Shown in pieces: positions 16,782-27,083 of a stretch of DNA of 64,000 bases. The translations under genes and the position numbers were made by a program. The notes below the pieces were generated by a model, which worked only from the letters and a program-made list of their open reading frames with translations, did not search any database and had not been told where the DNA came from. Position 1 is the stretch's first letter; every line of letters starts with the position of its first letter. Origin of the DNA: Gabonibacter massiliensis (GTDB lineage: Bacteria > Bacteroidota > Bacteroidia > Bacteroidales > Marinifilaceae); NCBI GenBank assembly GCA_001487125.1, contig LN913013.1:1715110-1779109 (forward strand). Reading direction: 5' to 3'.

Positions 16782-17921
16782 CTATTCAAAAAAATCTTTC
16801 ACCTTGGAAAAGAAACTTTTCTTATCGCTGGCTCCCGGATGGAAACCCTCTCCTTCTTTCATCTTTTCCACCAATTTTTTGTCTTCTTTCGATAAATTTT
16901 TCGGAATCCACACGTTTACTTTAGCTAATAGATCGCCTTTACCGTATCCGTTGACATCGGGTAATCCTTTGCCGCGTAAACGTAAAATCTTACCAGGCTG
17001 GGTTCCCGGCTCAATTTTCACCTTCACCTTGCCGTCAACCGTCGGGATCTCGACCGTCTCCCCCAACACGACTTCCGGATAACCGACAAATACGTTATAC
17101 AACAAATCATTGCCGTCACGCAACAAATCTGGATGCTCCTCCTCCTCTATCATCACGATCAAATCCCCGTTCACACCTCCCCGACGGGCAGCGTTCCCTC
17201 TACCTCCCAGGGACAATTGCATGCCGTCTGCCACTCCCGCGGGAATATTTATGGTGATTACTTCTTCAGACATCTGTACTCCTTCACCATTGCAATACGT
17301 ACATTTATCGTTAATAATCTTCCCCTCTCCTTGACAAGTCGGACAAGTCGAAGTTGTCTGCATCGCTCCCAAAATAGTATTCTGTACCCGTGTTACCTGT
17401 CCGCTTCCCCCACAAGTGCTGCAAGTCGAAAAAGAGGTGCCATTTTTTGCTCCCGTTCCTTTACAATGCTCACAAGCCACGTACTTCTTTACCTTGATCT
17501 TTTTTTCTATACCGGTGGCAATCTCTTTTAGGCTCATCTTTACTCTCACCCGTAAATTGGTCCCCCGATTTACCCGACGAGCACTTCTTCCCCCTCCGCC
17601 GAAACCTCCGAAACCGCCAAAACTTCCGAAAATATCTCCGAAATGAGAAAATATATCGTCCATACTCATTCCGCCTCCGAAACCACCGGCCCCGCTTCCC
17701 ATTCCCGCATGACCGAATTGATCGTACCGGCGTCTCTTCTCTTCGTTACTCAATACATCATAGGCTTCTGCAGCTTCCTTAAATTTCTCCTCGGCCTCTT
17801 TGTCCCCGGGATTTTTATCCGGATGGTATTGTAATGCTAATTTTCTATATGCCTTTTTTATCGCAGCAGCATCCGCATTTTTAGATACCCCCAACACTTC
17901 ATAGTAATCTCTCTTTTCCAT
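16782..17921 (-). CDS. dnaJ: Chaperone DnaJ (Hsp40)
   Basis: 379 residues with the full class I layout: J domain with HPD (about 5-70), Gly/Phe-rich linker (about 75-115), four CxxCxGxG zinc repeats ([32 protein letters not shown]; about 147-220) and the C-terminal substrate domain. It delivers substrates to DnaK and stimulates its ATPase. Follows grpE on the same strand, separated by a repeat-filled 79-base gap, forming a grpE-dnaJ unit; dnaK is elsewhere. Confidence 0.97.
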   Translation of the reverse strand: MEKRDYYEVLGVSKNADAAAIKKAYRKLALQYHPDKNPGDKEAEEKFKEAAEAYDVLSNEEKRRRYDQFGHAGMGSGAGGFGGGMSMDDIFSHFGDIFGSFGGFGGFGGGGRSARRVNRGTNLRVRVKMSLKEIATGIEKKIKVKKYVACEHCKGTGAKNGTSFSTCSTCGGSGQVTRVQNTILGAMQTTSTCPTCQGEGKIINDKCTYCNGEGVQMSEEVITINIPAGVADGMQLSLGGRGNAARRGGVNGDLIVMIEEEEHPDLLRDGNDLLYNVFVGYPEVVLGETVEIPTVDGKVKVKIEPGTQPGKILRLRGKGLPDVNGYGKGDLLAKVNVWIPKNLSKEDKKLVEKMKEGEGFHPGASDKKSFFSKVKDFFE

Positions 17922-17924
17922 TTT

Positions 17925-18000
17925 AAATTTTAGATTTAAATTTTAGATTTAGCACACACCGTAAATCACTATAAATTTACAATTTACAATCTAAAATCAA
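17925..18000. repeat. Palindromic AT-rich repeat between grpE and dnaJ
   Basis: Left half has TTTTAGATTTAAATTTTAGATTTAG, right half CGTAAATCACTATAAATTTACAATTTACAATC; the halves are imperfect reverse complements and could fold in the grpE-dnaJ mRNA. Confidence 0.6.
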
Positions 18001-18576
18001 TTATTCTCCAACAACAACCTTCGCAAAACGAATTACCTTATCGTTCAACGTATATCCCTTTTCGATACAATCGATGACCTTACCTTTTTGCTCCTCCGTA
18101 GGTGCGGGAATAGTGGTCACAGCCTCGTGCAAATCCGTGTTGAAATCCACATTTTCTGTCTCAATCACCTTCACGCCATTTCGCATCAGAAAATCCTTAA
18201 AATTAGCATAAATCAAATCAACCCCCTCTTTTAAAGCACGAACATCCGTGGCCTTCTCCATGCTTGCCAAAGCCCTCTCGAAATTATCGACCACGGGTAA
18301 TATTCCTGTTAACACCTGCTCTCCGGCCGTTTTCGTCAGCTCCATTCTCTCTTTTAAAGTCCTCTTACGGTAATTATCGAACTCTGCTGACAAACGAAGA
18401 TATTTATCATTCATCTCCATCAGTTTCTGTCCCATCTCCTCCAATTGCTTTTCTTCCTTTTTACAAGACTTATCCTTCTTTTTTGAAGATTCTTCATGTC
18501 CCTCACCTTTTGATTCTGATACATGTTGAGCCCCAATCAACTCCTCTTCCTGTTTTCTTTTCTTCTCTTCCGACAT
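18001..18576 (-). CDS. grpE: Nucleotide exchange factor GrpE
   Basis: 191 residues from ATG 18576 (MSEEKKRKQEEEL). The frame is open further upstream to 18717, but that part covers the promoter region and has no GrpE similarity. Charged N-terminal tail (about 1-50), long coiled coil (LSAEFDNYRKRTLKERMEL, LPVVDNFERAL) and C-terminal beta domain (AVTTIPAPTEEQKGKV...GYTLNDKVIRFAKVVVG). GrpE releases ADP from DnaK. First gene of the grpE-dnaJ unit. Confidence 0.95.
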   Translation of the reverse strand: MSEEKKRKQEEELIGAQHVSESKGEGHEESSKKKDKSCKKEEKQLEEMGQKLMEMNDKYLRLSAEFDNYRKRTLKERMELTKTAGEQVLTGILPVVDNFERALASMEKATDVRALKEGVDLIYANFKDFLMRNGVKVIETENVDFNTDLHEAVTTIPAPTEEQKGKVIDCIEKGYTLNDKVIRFAKVVVGE

Positions 18577-18670
18577 ATCTATAATTTTTTTAGTTCTATT
18601 CTTGTGATTTTTATTAATAAACAAAATCTTTGCCAACAACAGGGTATGCCACATTGACAATAACACGAAA

Positions 18671-18683
18671 TGCCAACATGGCA
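18671..18683. promoter_or_regulatory. Perfect palindrome TGCCAACATGGCA before grpE
   Basis: A 5-3-5 perfect palindrome just downstream of the predicted transcription start of grpE-dnaJ. Two more TGCCA half-sites follow at 18648 and 18631 (the latter again as TGCCAAC). The place and repetition suggest an operator or heat-responsive mRNA element; it does not match CIRCE. Confidence 0.45.
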
Positions 18684-18696
18684 CAACTGTCAGACA

Positions 18697-18728
18697 CAAA
18701 GGTAGAGATTTGCTCATTGACAGACAAA
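18697..18728 (-). promoter_or_regulatory. Bacteroidetes-type promoter of grpE-dnaJ
   Basis: On the minus strand TTTG (18725-18728) is followed after 20 bases by TACCTTTG (18697-18704), a full match to the TTTG/TAnnTTTG consensus. It would give a leader of about 110 bases before the GrpE ATG. Confidence 0.7.
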
Positions 18729-18798
18729 TAAATACCGATCTCTTTTTTGTCCCGGATCATACAATAATCTTACCAAAACCTCCGTTTCAGCCTCTTAT

Positions 18799-19494
18799 TT
18801 ACAAAATACCGTAATCCGCAAAACTATAAAAACCATGAGAAGTAATAACCAAATGGTCCAATAAAATTATATCTAACGTATCCCCCGCTTTTCGAATCTT
18901 CCGGGTTAACTCTATATCCTGATTACTCGGTTCTATATTTCCGCTCGGGTGATTATGAGCAATGACAAAAGAACGGGCCTTCATCTCCAATGCTTTACGA
19001 AAAAGTATGCGCATGTCGACAAGAGTTCCTTCCATTCCTCCGGAAAACAAACGTTCACAAGATTTCACTCTACAACCTGTATTCAGAAAAATAACCCAAA
19101 ACTCTTCATGATCCAAATCGCCTATACGAGGCTGAAGCAACTCGTAAATATCCCGGCTGGAAACAAGTGTCATAACATCAGTTTTTCCGACAAGCCCTCT
19201 TCTTCGACCAAGCTCGAAAGCCGCAATTACAGAAGCCGCTTTAGCAACACCTATCCCTTTATAAACATTCATAAAATCACGAACGCCAAGCCGGGCAACT
19301 ACATTCAAATCATTATTATGGTCTGAAAGGATCCTGCGTGCCAAATCCAAAGCAGATTCCCCGTCGCTCCCGGAACGCAGCAAAATCGCCAGCAGTTCAT
19401 TTGTTGAAAGAGCCGAAACCCCTTTAGATAAAAGTTTCTCACGAGGTTTATCGTCTTCTGCCCATGAAGATATTGGAATATACTTACCATCCAT
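18799..19494 (-). CDS. radC: DNA repair protein RadC (JAB/MPN domain)
   Basis: 231 residues. N-terminal UPF0758 helix-hairpin-helix part (KLLSKGVSALSTNELLAILLRSG and the KGIGVAKAASVIAAFELGRR segment), then a JAB1/MPN domain with the metal motif FVIAHNHPSGNIEPSNQDIELT (about 171-192: His-x-His-x7-Ser-x2-Asp). The repair role from early E. coli genetics was later questioned; the biochemical function is unresolved. Starts 46 bases after the double hairpin that follows rpsT. Confidence 0.95.
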   Translation of the reverse strand: MDGKYIPISSWAEDDKPREKLLSKGVSALSTNELLAILLRSGSDGESALDLARRILSDHNNDLNVVARLGVRDFMNVYKGIGVAKAASVIAAFELGRRRGLVGKTDVMTLVSSRDIYELLQPRIGDLDHEEFWVIFLNTGCRVKSCERLFSGGMEGTLVDMRILFRKALEMKARSFVIAHNHPSGNIEPSNQDIELTRKIRKAGDTLDIILLDHLVITSHGFYSFADYGIL

Positions 19495-19540
19495 ACCCGA
19501 TCAATTTTAGATATGGTAAGTTAATCCATTTCAAGAAATA

Positions 19541-19612
19541 AAAAAAATCCTGAGACGGAAATCTCAAGATCAGACAAATAAAGAAATGAAGGTAACGGGA
19601 AATCCGTTACCT
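19541..19612 (-). terminator. Two hairpins between rpsT and radC
   Basis: Read on the minus strand, a 9-bp stem AGGTAACGG/CCGTTACCT (19590-19612) comes first, then a 5-bp stem TGAGA/TCTCA (19551-19566) followed by GGA and eight T. The second has the form of an intrinsic terminator for the tRNA-rpsT transcript. Confidence 0.6.
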
Positions 19613-19637
19613 CAATATCTTAAAACGAAAAAGAAGA

Positions 19638-19889
19638 TTATAGTTTATTCACGTGCAAAGCCAACTTGGATTTCAAGTTTGCAGCTTTATTCTTGTGGAT
19701 AATATTTTTTTTCGCTAATTTATCCAACATAGCCACAACCTTCGGAAACAAATCCATAGCAGTTTCTTTTTCATTCAATGCACGCAATTTTCTAACAGCA
19801 TTTCTCGCAGTTTTTGCATAATAACGATTGTGCAATCTTCTTTTCTGAGTCTGCCTTATTCTTTTCTCTGATGATTGATGATTTGCCAT
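19638..19889 (-). CDS. rpsT: 30S ribosomal protein S20
   Basis: 83 residues, Lys/Arg-rich helical protein: [28 protein letters not shown]...[20 protein letters not shown]. The IHKNKAARLKSRL block is the S20 hallmark. It binds 16S rRNA 5' and 3' domains. Lies 29 bases after the tRNA-Glu array on the same strand, so it is probably read from the tRNA promoter. Confidence 0.96.
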   Translation of the reverse strand: MANHQSSEKRIRQTQKRRLHNRYYAKTARNAVRKLRALNEKETAMDLFPKVVAMLDKLAKKNIIHKNKAANLKSKLALHVNKL

Positions 19890-19918
19890 CTCTTCAAATA
19901 AATTTAATTCAACTTTCG

Positions 19919-19990
19919 TAGTCCGTACGGGAATCGAACCCGTGTTACAAGAATGAAAATCTTGCGTCCTAGCCCCTAGACGAACGGACC
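19919..19990 (-). tRNA. tRNA-Glu (UUC), copy 1
   Basis: 72 nt cloverleaf: acceptor GGTCCGT/ACGGACT (G1-U72 wobble), D-arm GTCTAGGGGCTAGGA, anticodon stem CAAGA/TCTTG with loop TTTTCAT giving anticodon TTC, T-arm ACGGG-TTCGATT-CCCGT. CCA is not encoded. Last of three tandem copies. Confidence 0.95.
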
Positions 19991-20014
19991 ATCGTAATAA
20001 TCCTAAAAACTATG

Positions 20015-20086
20015 TAGTCCGTACGGGAATCGAACCCGTGTTACAAGAATGAAAATCTTGCGTCCTAGCCCCTAGACGAACGGACC
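20015..20086 (-). tRNA. tRNA-Glu (UUC), copy 2
   Basis: Identical in its 72 nt to copy 1, anticodon TTC; 24-base spacer before copy 1. CCA not encoded. Confidence 0.95.
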
Positions 20087-20107
20087 ATTATAATAATCCT
20101 AAAATTG

Positions 20108-20179
20108 TAGTCCGTACGGGAATCGAACCCGTGTTACAAGAATGAGAATCTTGCGTCCTAGCCCCTAGACGAACGGACC
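20108..20179 (-). tRNA. tRNA-Glu (CUC), copy 3
   Basis: Identical to the other two copies except for one base: the anticodon loop reads TTCTCAT, so position 34 is C and the anticodon is CTC, decoding GAG only. First gene after the array promoter; 21-base spacer to copy 2. Confidence 0.93.
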
Positions 20180-20200
20180 ATCGTTTGCCTTTAGCGGATG

Positions 20201-20231
20201 CAAATATACGGCAATTTTCATTCCTACCAAA
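20201..20231 (-). promoter_or_regulatory. Promoter of the tRNA-Glu array (and rpsT)
   Basis: Minus strand TTTG (20228-20231), 19-base spacer, TATATTTG (20201-20208): exact consensus. The first tRNA begins about 22 bases after the -7 box. Confidence 0.8.
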
Positions 20232-20455
20232 AAAATCCTTGCATATTTTTCCATCCCCAGACAATTTTCACTAAAAACAAAACATAAAAACATAAATACC
20301 AATATTTTACGCGAGCAACGACCTTAAAATCCATCTAAATAACCCTCCGTTCGAAATATCCGACTAATACATTTTAGTCTTTATGCAACCGCTTTTCAAA
20401 TAAATACCTTACTTTTGTTTTCCAATCGATTGAGGTTAATTTTACAAATATTCAT

Positions 20456-21163
20456 ATGGCCAAACTTTACCTGATCCCTACCCCCGTGGGTAATCTCGAA
20501 GATATCACGCTAAGAGCTTTAAGACTTTTAAAAGAGGTTTCCGTCATTTTGGCGGAAGATACTCGAACTTCCGCAAAACTTTTAAAACATTATGATATCA
20601 ACACGCCACTACTCTCGCATCACAAGTTCAACGAACACCAGCAAGTGAAAAGAGTGGCGGAGCGGATCCAACGGGGAGAAGATATAGCTCTCATTAGCGA
20701 TGCCGGAACTCCGGGGATTTCCGATCCCGGCTTTTTACTGGTACGTACCTGTGTGGAACAAGGCATAGAAACAGAGTGTCTGCCAGGAGCAACGGCCTTG
20801 ATTCCGGCCTTGGTCAATTCAGGTTTTCCCTGCGATCGCTTTTGTTTTGAAGGCTTTTTACCTCAAAAAAAGGGACGATTGAAAAAATTAACCCAGATGG
20901 CAGAGGAAGAAAGAACAATGATATTTTACGAATCCCCTTTCCGTATCGTCAAAGCTTTGGAACAAATGGCCGAATTATTCGGAGAGGATCGAAAAGCATG
21001 CGTTGCAAGAGAGATCAGTAAATTACACGAAGACTTTCAACGGGGAACCCTTAAGGAACTGCTGGAACATTTCACGGAAACAGGAGTAAAGGGGGAAATC
21101 GTATTGATCGTGGAAGGAAAACCTAAAAAAGAAAATACGGGAAACGACATAGAAGAAGAGTAA
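20456..21163 (+). CDS. rsmI: 16S rRNA 2'-O-ribose C1402 methyltransferase RsmI
   Basis: 235 residues. Tetrapyrrole-methylase fold: LYLIPTPVGNLEDITLRALRLLKEV (about 3-27), AEDTRTSAKLLKHY, ALISDAGTPGISDPG (about 77-91) and PGATALIPALVNSGFPCDRFCFEGFLP. It methylates the ribose of C1402 in 16S rRNA. A TACTTTTG -7-like box lies at 20410-20417. Divergent from the tRNA-Glu array. The tail after about residue 220 (KPKKENTGNDIEEE) is unconserved. Confidence 0.95.
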   Translation: MAKLYLIPTPVGNLEDITLRALRLLKEVSVILAEDTRTSAKLLKHYDINTPLLSHHKFNEHQQVKRVAERIQRGEDIALISDAGTPGISDPGFLLVRTCVEQGIETECLPGATALIPALVNSGFPCDRFCFEGFLPQKKGRLKKLTQMAEEERTMIFYESPFRIVKALEQMAELFGEDRKACVAREISKLHEDFQRGTLKELLEHFTETGVKGEIVLIVEGKPKKENTGNDIEEE

Positions 21164-21199
21164 ATATTTACAAATCCACAAGATACCTAATTGTAGCTT

Positions 21200-21300
21200 G
21201 GAAACGATAAGCATTTCGTGATTCAGAGATTAAATTCAATCTCCGAATCTTTGGATCGTTTTTATCTGCCATCGTAAATCTCCGAATCACATAATCGCCA
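21200..21300. repeat. Intergenic repeat with near-perfect palindrome after rsmI
   Basis: GATTCAGAGATT (21220-21231) and AATCTCCGAATC (21238-21249) pair at 11 of 12 positions around a 6-base loop; CGTAAATCTCCGAATCACAT follows. Sits between the converging rsmI and aqpZ and may act as a transcript end. Confidence 0.55.
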
Positions 21301-21302
21301 AC

Positions 21303-21953
21303 TCAATCATCTGCTTTTCCCAAATATTTCCATAACCCGGCAGCACAAACAGCTCCCCAAAAAGGAGCGACGATAAACAGCCAAAGTTGCGACAACGCCT
21401 CGCCTCCCGCAAAAACAGCAGGAGCAATACTTCTGGCAGGATTAACGGAAGTCCCCGTCACCGGGATACAAACAATATGAATCAAAACCAACGCCAAACC
21501 GATCGCCAAACCGGCAAAACCCACAGGAGCACCCTTGCCAGTAGAACCAAGTACAATTACAATAAAGATAAAGGTAAATACCAGTTCCGCCACAAAAGCG
21601 GGAAGAACATCTCCATCCGCGTATACATTAGCCCCGGTTCCTTCCAACCCCATTTCGGAAGAGATCATATAAAGAATCGCGGAACCCATAAAAGCCCCTA
21701 TGACCTGGAACAACATATACATGCCCGCGTCTCTACCGCCCATCCTCCCGGATAACCACACTCCTAAAGTTATGGCAGGATTGATATGACACCCGGATAT
21801 GCTCCCGATAGTATATGCCATGGCCAAAACAGACAAACCAAACGCAAAAGCGATACCCAAGAAACCTATTTCACTACCGGCGATAACAGCGCTGCCACAC
21901 CCCATGAGGACGAGAACCATCGTTCCAATCATCTCTGCCACATATTTTTTCAT
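21303..21953 (-). CDS. aqpZ: Aquaporin Z-type water channel
   Basis: 216 residues from ATG 21953 (MKKYVAEMIGTM). The frame is open to 22157, but that would overlap the enolase gene and adds no aquaporin sequence. Six membrane helices and two half-helices with GCHINPAITLG (about 63-73) and TSVNPARSIAP (about 178-188), the two NPA boxes and the Arg filter residue. Inner-membrane water channel. The 169-base gap to eno suggests either read-through or an own promoter. Confidence 0.94.
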   Translation of the reverse strand: MKKYVAEMIGTMVLVLMGCGSAVIAGSEIGFLGIAFAFGLSVLAMAYTIGSISGCHINPAITLGVWLSGRMGGRDAGMYMLFQVIGAFMGSAILYMISSEMGLEGTGANVYADGDVLPAFVAELVFTFIFIVIVLGSTGKGAPVGFAGLAIGLALVLIHIVCIPVTGTSVNPARSIAPAVFAGGEALSQLWLFIVAPFWGAVCAAGLWKYLGKADD

Positions 21954-22122
21954 ACCTTCCTTGTTTAAATTCCAGAAATTAAATCCCCCGAAAGTTATAA
22001 TAAAATCTTCTAAAAAGACCGTCTTGTTAAAAAATATCTTTATAGGCAAATAAACGATAGAAATATCCAAAATAAAAGCCGTTCGAAAAATGACGAACGG
22101 CTCTCTCGCGTATAAATTATAC

Positions 22123-23418
<1,296 letters not shown>

Positions 23419-23599
23419 TTAAGTTCATAATAAATTAGGGATACTAAGATACGAAAAACAAAAGAAATAACCTGCATTACTTCTTACAAATTGTTTCTAA
23501 TCTAACAAACAAAGAAAATGCCCGAGAAAGACGTCTCCTTCGACCTGTCCTATCTCTTTTTCGAAAGTACCTATGGCCCATCTGTCCTGAAATAATAAA

Positions 23600-23623
23600 A
23601 AAGCCGCCTTTCGCGGCGGCTTT
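23600..23623 (-). terminator. Intrinsic terminator of the ribosomal cluster
   Basis: Stem AAAGCCGCC/GGCGGCTTT with a six-base loop, followed on the minus strand by a T-rich run (TTTTTTATTATT). It begins about 24 bases after the rplQ stop. Confidence 0.85.
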
Positions 23624-23646
23624 TATATTTCGAAGTAAAAATTTAC

Positions 23647-24165
23647 TTACTCGGCTTTAGGAGTCTCCTCCGCAGGAGCTTCTTCCGCTTTAGGAGCCTC
23701 AACGGCAACCTCAGCTTTGGGAGCCTCTTCCTTTTTCGTCGTACTTCTACGACGGCGAGTAGTTGTTTTCTTCACCTCTTCTTTCTTCACCTCCGTGTAA
23801 GTGGTGTTATAATCAACTAACTCGATAATACACATTTCAGAATTATCACCGATACGGTTAGCACCCAATTTCAAAATACGGGTATAACCTCCCGGACGAT
23901 TAGCTATCTTCTGAGCCACATCCCCGAATAATTCGGACACTACTTCTTTTTGACGAAGGTAGGAGAATGTCATTCGGCGAGAGTGAGTCGTATCGTTCTT
24001 GCTCTTTGTCAAAAGCGGCTCAACATACATCTTAAGGGCTTTAGCTTTAGCTACTGTCGTTTTAATTCTCTTGTGAAGAATCAAAGAACAAGCCATATTA
24101 GAAAGTAGTGCTTTTCTGTGAGCACTCGTTCTACTTAAGTGGTTAAATTTCTTTTTATGTCTCAT
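23647..24165 (-). CDS. rplQ: 50S ribosomal protein L17 with acidic/Ala-Pro tail
   Basis: 172 residues against about 120 for most L17. The core [29 protein letters not shown] is typical. From about 120 a low-complexity tail alternates basic ([14 protein letters not shown]) and Ala/Pro/Glu-rich ([15 protein letters not shown]) blocks; such tails occur in other Bacteroidetes. Last gene of the cluster, just before the terminator. Confidence 0.97.
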   Translation of the reverse strand: MRHKKKFNHLSRTSAHRKALLSNMACSLILHKRIKTTVAKAKALKMYVEPLLTKSKNDTTHSRRMTFSYLRQKEVVSELFGDVAQKIANRPGGYTRILKLGANRIGDNSEMCIIELVDYNTTYTEVKKEEVKKTTTRRRRSTTKKEEAPKAEVAVEAPKAEEAPAEETPKAE

Positions 24166-24170
24166 TTTAC

Positions 24171-25163
24171 TTATTCTTTGTCTAATTTATACTTGGCAAC
24201 ATCCATTCCGAACTCGAGGTTATTGTTCTCAAGCAAAGCTTCCAATTCTGTCAAAGATTTCTTTCCGAAGTTTCTGAACTTCAACAAATCGTTCTTATTG
24301 AATTGAACCAACTCACCCAAAGTCTCTACCTCAGCTGACTTCAAACAATTCAAGGCACGAACAGAAAGATCCATGTCCACTAATTTTGTCTTCAGCAACT
24401 GACGCATGTGCAATACCTCTTCATCAAACTCTTCATTTCCATACTTGTCTTCGGTTTCCAGAGTAATCTTTTCATCCGAGAATAACATGAAGTGATGAAT
24501 TAGAATTTTTGCTGCCTCTTTCAACGCATCTGTCGGATTAATCGAACCATCGGTTTCAATCTCGAAAAGGAGACGTTCGTAGTCGGTCTTTCCTTCTACA
24601 CGATAATTCTCAATCTCGTATTTTACGTTCCGGATAGGCGTGTATATAGCATCGATCGGAATAAATCCGATTTCAACCTCCGCCGGCATATTTTCAGCAG
24701 AAGGAACATATCCCCGTCCTTTCTGTATGGTAATCTCCATTTCCAACGTGGTCGAAGAGTCCATATTGCAGATTACAAGTCCCGGATTCAAGATCTCAAA
24801 CCCAGACAGGAATTGGTTCATATCACCGGCAGTAAACGTCTCTTGTCCAGAAACGACAACGGTCAGCTTCTCATTCTCCACGTCCTCCACTTTTCTTTTA
24901 AACCGAACCTGTTTCAAATTCAAGATGATCTCGGTTACATCCTCGATAACTCCGGGAATTGTAGCGAATTCATGTTCTACACCGTGAATTTTAATACCGG
25001 TAATCGCATAGCCTTCCAAAGAAGACAACAAGATTCTGCGTAGTGGATTACCAATAGTGATACCGTAACCAGGCTCCAAAGGACGGAATTCGAATTTTCC
25101 GAATTTATCCGTTGATTCGAGCATGATCACTTTGTCCGGTTTCTGGAAAGCTAATATTGCCAT
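24171..25163 (-). CDS. rpoA: RNA polymerase alpha subunit
   Basis: 330 residues. N-terminal assembly domain ([34 protein letters not shown], about 27-60) and C-terminal domain with helix-hairpin-helix ([23 protein letters not shown]...[19 protein letters not shown]) that contacts regulators and UP elements. Placed between rpsD and rplQ as usual. Confidence 0.98.
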   Translation of the reverse strand: MAILAFQKPDKVIMLESTDKFGKFEFRPLEPGYGITIGNPLRRILLSSLEGYAITGIKIHGVEHEFATIPGVIEDVTEIILNLKQVRFKRKVEDVENEKLTVVVSGQETFTAGDMNQFLSGFEILNPGLVICNMDSSTTLEMEITIQKGRGYVPSAENMPAEVEIGFIPIDAIYTPIRNVKYEIENYRVEGKTDYERLLFEIETDGSINPTDALKEAAKILIHHFMLFSDEKITLETEDKYGNEEFDEEVLHMRQLLKTKLVDMDLSVRALNCLKSAEVETLGELVQFNKNDLLKFRNFGKKSLTELEALLENNNLEFGMDVAKYKLDKE

Positions 25164-25179
25164 ATATATTTTTATTTTA

Positions 25180-25788
25180 CTACTTAGAATATAATTCTAC
25201 GATTAACTGCTCTTTGATGTTCTCTGGAATGTCCGTTCTTTCCGGAACGTTGAGAAGTTTACCGCTCATAGAAGCAGCATCCCACTCCAACCAAGAATAC
25301 TTACTGGTCTTTGAACCTCTTAAAGATTCATTGATCACCTCCAAAGATTTGGATTTCTCTCTCACACCTACGATATCTCCCGGGCGTACGTGGCAAGAAG
25401 GAATATTACATACCTTGCCGTTAACCACGATATGTCTGTGCGATACATACTGACGGGCAGCGGCGCGGGTAGGAGCGATACCTAAACGGTACACGACATT
25501 GTCCAAACGGCACTCCAACAATTGAAGCAATACCTCACCGGTAATACCCTTACTGCTCTCGGCTTTTTCAAACAAAATACGGAATTGCTTTTCTAACAAT
25601 CCATAAGTATATTTTGCTTTTTGTTTCTCCTTTAGCTGCATTCCATACTCGGAGATTTTCTTTCTACGATGAGCCAAACCGTGTTGTCCAGGAGGATAGT
25701 TTCTACGTTCCAACGCTTTATCCGGTCCGAAAATGGGCTCACCAAATTTTCTTGCTATCTTAGACTTAGGTCCTGTATATCTAGCCAT
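25180..25788 (-). CDS. rpsD: 30S ribosomal protein S4
   Basis: 202 residues, [21 protein letters not shown] start and an S4 RNA-binding domain ([31 protein letters not shown]). The N-terminal Cys zinc site of some S4 proteins is absent. In E. coli S4 represses its own operon; nothing in the sequence decides whether that holds here. Confidence 0.98.
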   Translation of the reverse strand: MARYTGPKSKIARKFGEPIFGPDKALERRNYPPGQHGLAHRRKKISEYGMQLKEKQKAKYTYGLLEKQFRILFEKAESSKGITGEVLLQLLECRLDNVVYRLGIAPTRAAARQYVSHRHIVVNGKVCNIPSCHVRPGDIVGVREKSKSLEVINESLRGSKTSKYSWLEWDAASMSGKLLNVPERTDIPENIKEQLIVELYSK

Positions 25789-25828
25789 TTTATTCTGTAT
25801 TTTAAAATTCTTAGATTAAGCTCCACGC

Positions 25829-26218
25829 TTATACTCTACGTCTTTTAGGAGGACGACATCCATTGTGCGGAAGCGGGGTAACATCGATAATTTCAGCCAC
25901 TTCTATTCCACAAGCGTGGATAGCGCGAATAGCCGATTCACGACCATTACCTGGTCCCTTTACGTAAACTTTCACTTTTCTCATACCCAAATCAAAAGCA
26001 ACCTTCCCACAATCGGTAGCTGCTGTTTGAGCCGCGTATGGAGTGTTTTTCTTCGATCCTCTAAAACCCATCTTACCCGCGGATGACCAAGAGATCACCT
26101 GACCGTTGGAATTGGTCAAAGAAATAATGATGTTATTAAAAGACGAATGAACGTGCGCTTGTCCCACGGCTTCTACTTTAACTAGCCGTTTCTTGTTTGA
26201 TGTAGACTTCTTTGCCAT
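25829..26218 (-). CDS. rpsK: 30S ribosomal protein S11
   Basis: 129 residues; [37 protein letters not shown] and the C-terminal [18 protein letters not shown] are diagnostic. Part of the 30S platform; 18 bases after rpsM. Confidence 0.98.
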   Translation of the reverse strand: MAKKSTSNKKRLVKVEAVGQAHVHSSFNNIIISLTNSNGQVISWSSAGKMGFRGSKKNTPYAAQTAATDCGKVAFDLGMRKVKVYVKGPGNGRESAIRAIHACGIEVAEIIDVTPLPHNGCRPPKRRRV

Positions 26219-26236
26219 AATTCAATCTCAATTCAA

Positions 26237-26614
26237 TTATTTAGTTGCTTTTTTCTTATTCGCAACAGTTTTCTTCTTACCCTTTCTCGTACGGGCATTA
26301 TTCTTCGTACTTTGTCCTCTGACCGGAAGACCGATACGATGCCTGATTCCGCGATAACAACCGATATCCATCAGTCGTTTAATGTTCATCTGGACTGAAG
26401 TTCTCAATTCTCCTTCTACCTTGTACTCACCATTGATGACTTTACGTACAGCAGCTAATTGATCGTCATTCCAATCCTTCACCTTAGTGTCAAAATCGAT
26501 GCCCGCCTTTTCAAGTATGGTCCGGGCACTACTTCTACCTATTCCGAAGATATAGGTTAGAGCTATTTCTCCTCTTTTGTTCGAGGGTAAATCTACACCA
26601 ACGATTCTTGCCAT
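26237..26614 (-). CDS. rpsM: 30S ribosomal protein S13
   Basis: 125 residues; starts [26 protein letters not shown], contains the [28 protein letters not shown] block. Binds the 16S 3' major domain and contacts L5 in the subunit bridge. Confidence 0.98.
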   Translation of the reverse strand: MARIVGVDLPSNKRGEIALTYIFGIGRSSARTILEKAGIDFDTKVKDWNDDQLAAVRKVINGEYKVEGELRTSVQMNIKRLMDIGCYRGIRHRIGLPVRGQSTKNNARTRKGKKKTVANKKKATK

Positions 26615-26647
26615 AAATTTCTTTACTCTTTTTACTTAAATTAATAA

Positions 26648-26764
26648 TCAACCCTGACGTTGTTTAAACTTCGGGTTCTTTTTGCAAATGACGTACAAAA
26701 CGCCTTTTCTCCTGACAATCTTGCAATCAGCACTACGCTTTTTTACAGATGCTCTTACCTTCAT
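26648..26764 (-). CDS. rpmJ: 50S ribosomal protein L36, zinc-free form
   Basis: 38 residues: [14 protein letters not shown], then [15 protein letters not shown] and NPKFKQRQG. Only two of the four zinc ligands of classical L36 remain (first Cys replaced in the KRSADC segment, His replaced by Lys/Phe in NPKFKQRQG), so it is a Bacteroidetes-style C- form. Lies between infA and rpsM in the standard order. Confidence 0.95.
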   Translation of the reverse strand: MKVRASVKKRSADCKIVRRKGVLYVICKKNPKFKQRQG

Positions 26765-26775
26765 GGTTCAACAAT

Positions 26776-26997
26776 TTAATTTTTATATCTGAATGTTATC
26801 CTACCTTTCGTGAGATCATACGGAGACATGTCCACCCGTACCCTATCTCCCGGAAGTATTTTTATATAGTGCATCCGCATCTTCCCGGAGATATGGGCCG
26901 TTATAATATGCCCGTTTTCCAGTTCAACACGAAACATAGCATTTGACAATGCTTCCGTTATTACTCCATCCTGCTCTATTGAAGGCTGTTTCGCCAT
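26776..26997 (-). CDS. infA: Translation initiation factor IF-1
   Basis: 73 residues, one OB-fold: [30 protein letters not shown]...[35 protein letters not shown]. Binds the 30S A site during initiation. It follows map across a repeat-filled gap. Confidence 0.98.
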   Translation of the reverse strand: MAKQPSIEQDGVITEALSNAMFRVELENGHIITAHISGKMRMHYIKILPGDRVRVDMSPYDLTKGRITFRYKN

Positions 26998-26999
26998 AA

Positions 27000-27078
27000 T
27001 TTAATTTTAGATGTTAGATTTTAGATCTTAAATTAAACCTTTTATCTTCTAATTTACAATCCAAAATTTACAATTTAC
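27000..27078. repeat. AT-rich repeat between map and infA
   Basis: TTTTAGATGTTAGATTTTAGATC on the left and AATTTACAATCC, AAAATTTACAATTTAC on the right; same words as at 17925 and 38985. No gene fits here. Confidence 0.6.
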
Positions 27079-27083
27079 AATTT

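Noticed and set aside
18640-18700. Sigma-54 promoter (TGGCA-N-TTGC) upstream of grpE
   Set aside because: The GG and GC elements do not fall at -24/-12 spacing, and a full housekeeping consensus promoter is present.
18001-18717. Longer GrpE with 47 extra N-terminal residues
   Set aside because: The extra codons run through the promoter and palindrome region and encode a hydrophobic stretch not found in GrpE; MSEEKKRKQ is the normal start.
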